Below, piece after piece: positions 61,820-64,000 of a stretch of DNA of 64,000 nt. Location: positions 189,473-253,472 of the forward strand of contig NZ_QGEG01000003.1 of the NCBI RefSeq assembly GCF_003149745.1. The letters are read 5' to 3'. The stretch comes from Flagellimonas aquimarina. GTDB lineage: Bacteria > Bacteroidota > Bacteroidia > Flavobacteriales > Flavobacteriaceae. The stretch's first letter is position 1. Every line of letters begins with the position of its first letter. The position numbers and the translations under genes are program-made. The notes beneath the pieces are model-generated. The model was not told the DNA's origin. It ran no database searches and saw only the letters and a list, made by a program, of their open reading frames with translations.

Positions 61820-61829
61820 TTCTAATGTT

Positions 61830-62243
61830 TTAAAATTCCTGAGGAACACTTACACATTTGCAAGAAGTAGCTCTTAATTTGATTCTGCCCCTGTCCTTGG
61901 CAAATGCCCAATACATTTCTTTAACCTTGTTACCGGGCATTGTAACACTGACCAATTTAATTGTTACCGTGTCATTTGGGTCTGATTCAATTACCTGTGG
62001 CAAACATTTCTTGTTCCCAGTACAGGAGTTCTCATTGCAAAATGGAATTGTTCTATGTGGATGGCCAGAAACAGAAAAACCCATGGAATTCAGCCAATCT
62101 ACAATTGCTTTTCCTCTTGCATATTCATTCCCTCTATCCCAAGAGTCCGAGTACCAATCTCTTGGATATGCAGCATCATCTCCGGTATTTGGAACTTCAT
62201 GCCACCCATTGCCTTCACAGCTGTTGGATATTTTTTCAGTCAT
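61830..62243 (-). CDS. Small six-cysteine protein, tandem paralogue B
   Basis: A 137-aa paralogue of the gene downstream. It has Cys9, the YARGKAIVDWLNSMGF block (41-56), the C-x4-C-x5-CLP cluster (Cys69, 74, 80), EMYWAFAKD (109-117), and the ATSCKCVSVP tail (Cys128, Cys130). An extra N-terminal WHEVPNTG...RDWYSDSWDRG stretch is Trp/Asp-rich. There is no export signal. I do not recognise the family. The pair probably arose by tandem duplication with divergence, and both are cotranscribed in the minus direction. Confidence 0.7.
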   Translation of the reverse strand: MTEKISNSCEGNGWHEVPNTGDDAAYPRDWYSDSWDRGNEYARGKAIVDWLNSMGFSVSGHPHRTIPFCNENSCTGNKKCLPQVIESDPNDTVTIKLVSVTMPGNKVKEMYWAFAKDRGRIKLRATSCKCVSVPQEF

Positions 62244-62392
62244 GATAATATGATTAGAATTAGTTGATAAAAGTCCTTGGACTATAACAAATTAGATTAA
62301 ATATTGAAAAAAAAGCTTCCAAAAAGTACATCAATGCAACTATTTGGAATTGGACCTAGAACAAAAACAAGAGTAGTATGAAAGGTAAATTG

Positions 62393-62614
62393 CTATTTGA
62401 TACCAGCATCATACTCCGCATTGCATTTATCGATATCCTGCCCATTTTTATGGTAACATTGACACCTATCATAACAAGCTACCTTTTTTGCCTCTGCCTG
62501 CTCCGAACATGTTTTTCGGCATTCGTTGTGGGTTGTGCCTAGTTTCGGCCTACAAGAAAAACTGACAGCCATAAAAACGAATGCTGTAGCCAAATAAAAA
62601 ACAGATTTTTTCAT
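62393..62614 (-). CDS. Small Cys-rich lipoprotein
   Basis: A 73-aa lipoprotein: signal peptide with lipobox VSFSC (Cys21), then a mature part of ~50 residues with six further Cys in the pattern C-x3-C-x10-C-x3-C-x-C-x10-C (32, 36, 47, 51, 53, 64). The paired C-x3-C helices recall disulfide-linked hairpins. Function unknown. It lies 149 bp upstream of the six-Cys pair on the same strand and may belong with it. Confidence 0.7.
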   Translation of the reverse strand: MKKSVFYLATAFVFMAVSFSCRPKLGTTHNECRKTCSEQAEAKKVACYDRCQCYHKNGQDIDKCNAEYDAGIK

Positions 62615-62793
62615 GATACTGATTTTAAATGGGGAAACGCTTTAAAAAATTTAAGGGGAATACAACAAGATACGAAATTTCTTGCAATGTTTTACAGAAT
62701 CAATCGTAGTCCAAGAACCGCTTAACAGTAAATAGAGAAAAGGATAATGCAATGTATTCTTATTTTGTGAGAGAAATCTTAATCAATTTGGAA

Positions 62794-63165
62794 ATGAAAA
62801 AATTATCTGAAATCAGCCTTTTGGCACTACTGTTTATAATTGTAATGTCTATAATATATGTTATCCCTTGGGCATTTACGAATGAAACTTGGTTTACCGG
62901 GGTCAGTTTTGAGAACACGGGGAATATAGGTGATACCATAGGGGGATTGACCGCTCCCTTTCTCAATGGTCTTTCTGCTATCCTGGTATTTTTCGCTTTC
63001 AGGGAACAGATAAAAGCCAACAAACTCTTTCACGGTATGGAACAAAAAAAAATCAACTTGGAGAAATACAATGATTTATTGTCAAAAGTTCCAGACGTCA
63101 AGACCGATCTTAAGATCGGGGCTTTTGCACAGTCCCTAAACAAGATAAGTTTGAGTAAGCTTTAA
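62794..63165 (+). CDS. Short membrane protein resembling the N-terminus of putative phage abortive-infection proteins
   Basis: A 123-aa protein with two hydrophobic segments (about 5-28 and 47-72), joined by GDTIGGLTAPFLNGL, then a charged helix starting FREQIKANKLFHGMEQKK. The FGD..GG..NP-like loop after TM1 and the following cytoplasmic helix remind me of PutAbiC-type proteins, which are normally over twice as long, so this could be a truncated copy. The C-terminal DNA contains a 16-bp perfect palindrome (63104-63119). The ATG at 62794 (MKKLSEISLL) is chosen over 62752. Its stop overlaps that of the convergent gene (TTAA). Confidence 0.5.
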   Translation: MKKLSEISLLALLFIIVMSIIYVIPWAFTNETWFTGVSFENTGNIGDTIGGLTAPFLNGLSAILVFFAFREQIKANKLFHGMEQKKINLEKYNDLLSKVPDVKTDLKIGAFAQSLNKISLSKL

Positions 63166-64000
63166 AAGAATCTTGAAAGGGTAAAACGTAAGAAACTGTC
63201 TTCCCTAAAGTTGGAAAGAATCAGTTCCACATCATCAATATCAGTAAAAACCCTAGCCTCTATTTCTGCTCGCCAGTTAGAACCAAAGCGTCTAGAGGCC
63301 TCCAAGCTAAAAATCTTGCTGCTAGATTCTAAATCTGCCACTCCCCCAATTAATATGGACGTGTCTTGAATATCATTAAAAGCCAACCTACTACCAAAGA
63401 AAACATCATTTTGCAATGCATTTAAAGAAAGTTCATCTCTTTCGTCATACAGGTATTCTCCCAACAGACCAATATCCAGTCCATTTCCATTAATATTGCT
63501 GAACGTATATTCCAATCCTGCTACCAGTGCAACAAAATCCTGCGTATCTGCATTCCTATAAATAGATTCCAGTTTCCACAGAAAAGCGTCATGCGTAATC
63601 TGCACATCTATCCCTGTCTGGTTTATTACCGGATAAAAAGACTCAATATTACCGACCGGGTCAAAGATAAATAGCGGTTCGCGCCCTGTACCATAAAAAT
63701 GGGAGAGTCCAACATCGAAAACCCCAAAATAGTGTTTCCAACGTACCGCAATATCTTGTCTCCATTCTTTGGCCCCACTTTCGTAGTCAATATCATCTTG
63801 ATTGATTACAGTTCCAAAGCGCAATCTTCCTTTATCTCCAGTAAACGTTCGCTTTCTATTAAAGGGCAAATAGAAAAAATCAAAAGTTCCTATTTTACTG
63901 GTAATGTAACTGTATTGAACCATAGGTTGGCCCAGTTTTTCTTCTCCATCAAAGGTTTCTACGGCATCAGTCTGGTTTATAATATCTACCAAATGATTGC
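63162..64000 (-). CDS. Outer-membrane beta-barrel protein, partial (N-terminus beyond window)
   Basis: The C-terminal ~279 residues of a larger protein; the frame is open to the window end, so the true start lies outside. Alternating strands with aromatic girdles (IAVRWKHYFGVFDVGLSHFYG, LVAGLEYTFSNINGNGLDIGLLGEYLYDE, FFGSRLAFND) and the terminal RFTLSRFF give a clear barrel signature. NQTDAVETFDGEEKLGQPMVQYSYI resembles the family of DUF1302-like porins. Function is unknown; possibly a porin for organic acids. It converges on the short membrane protein. Confidence 0.75.
   Translation of the reverse strand, partial: NHLVDIINQTDAVETFDGEEKLGQPMVQYSYITSKIGTFDFFYLPFNRKRTFTGDKGRLRFGTVINQDDIDYESGAKEWRQDIAVRWKHYFGVFDVGLSHFYGTGREPLFIFDPVGNIESFYPVINQTGIDVQITHDAFLWKLESIYRNADTQDFVALVAGLEYTFSNINGNGLDIGLLGEYLYDERDELSLNALQNDVFFGSRLAFNDIQDTSILIGGVADLESSSKIFSLEASRRFGSNWRAEIEARVFTDIDDVELILSNFREDSFLRFTLSRFF

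Overview
The window looks like part of a chromosome from a marine-type Flavobacteriaceae (Bacteroidota). I base this on low GC content, sparse Shine-Dalgarno signals, promoter-like TAnnTTTG boxes, and family content typical of the group: DUF5686, DUF6089, 2TM, OmpH pairs next to BamA, a FolK-deoxynucleoside kinase fusion, SPII lipoproteins and AsmA. Genus cannot be settled from the sequence alone. Coding density is high. I see no gene-free stretch over 300 bp, no rRNA, no CRISPR array, no prophage and no recognisable IS transposase.

Layout. 0-12.6 kb is housekeeping: a TonB protein, a membrane pyrophosphatase (hppA) beside a soluble one (ppa), a DUF5686 outer-membrane protein, pdhB, divergent etfBA, a bifunctional nuclease, a nucleoside transporter broken by a frameshift in a T6 run, and thyA. 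12.6-21.1 kb is an accessory island: an XRE controller, then hsdR-hsdS-(PrrC-like ATPase)-hsdM in one tightly overlapped operon, then a single DUF3885-like gene. Both pieces are framed by short matched inverted ends and hairpin repeats. 21.2-31.4 kb holds a PhyH dioxygenase, a lipoprotein made of five 110-residue repeats, a two-component system, the ergothioneine genes egtB-egtD, DUF427, a CBM48 protein, a class V PLP enzyme, a 2TM protein and folA.

31.4-39.4 kb (minus strand) is the conserved envelope block CBS-nadK-DUF6089-uppS-bamA-ompH-ompH followed by murI. It covers outer-membrane protein assembly and lipid carrier and cell-wall precursor supply. 39.5-46.7 kb (plus strand) has pdxJ, an alpha/beta hydrolase, an SGNH lipoprotein, a small holin-like membrane protein, then tig-clpP-clpX for folding and proteolysis. 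46.7-60.9 kb holds a GH3-like enzyme, DUF2797, a PD40 protein, AsmA, a queuosine-precursor transporter, sppA, folK-dNK, a SpoU methyltransferase and mutS. 61-64 kb has tRNA-Gly(GCC), tRNA-Leu(UAA), two tandem six-cysteine paralogues with a Cys-rich lipoprotein, a short Abi-like membrane protein, and the C-terminal part of an outer-membrane protein cut by the window end.

The best candidates for an underdescribed system are (1) the ATPase between hsdS and hsdM, which carries an R-x3-E ... H arrangement like the anticodon nuclease PrrC, making the R-M operon a probable two-layer phage defence; (2) the cassette-like terminal repeats around that operon and the following single gene; and (3) the Cys-rich paralogue cluster near 62 kb. 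All functional statements come from reading motifs; no database search was run.
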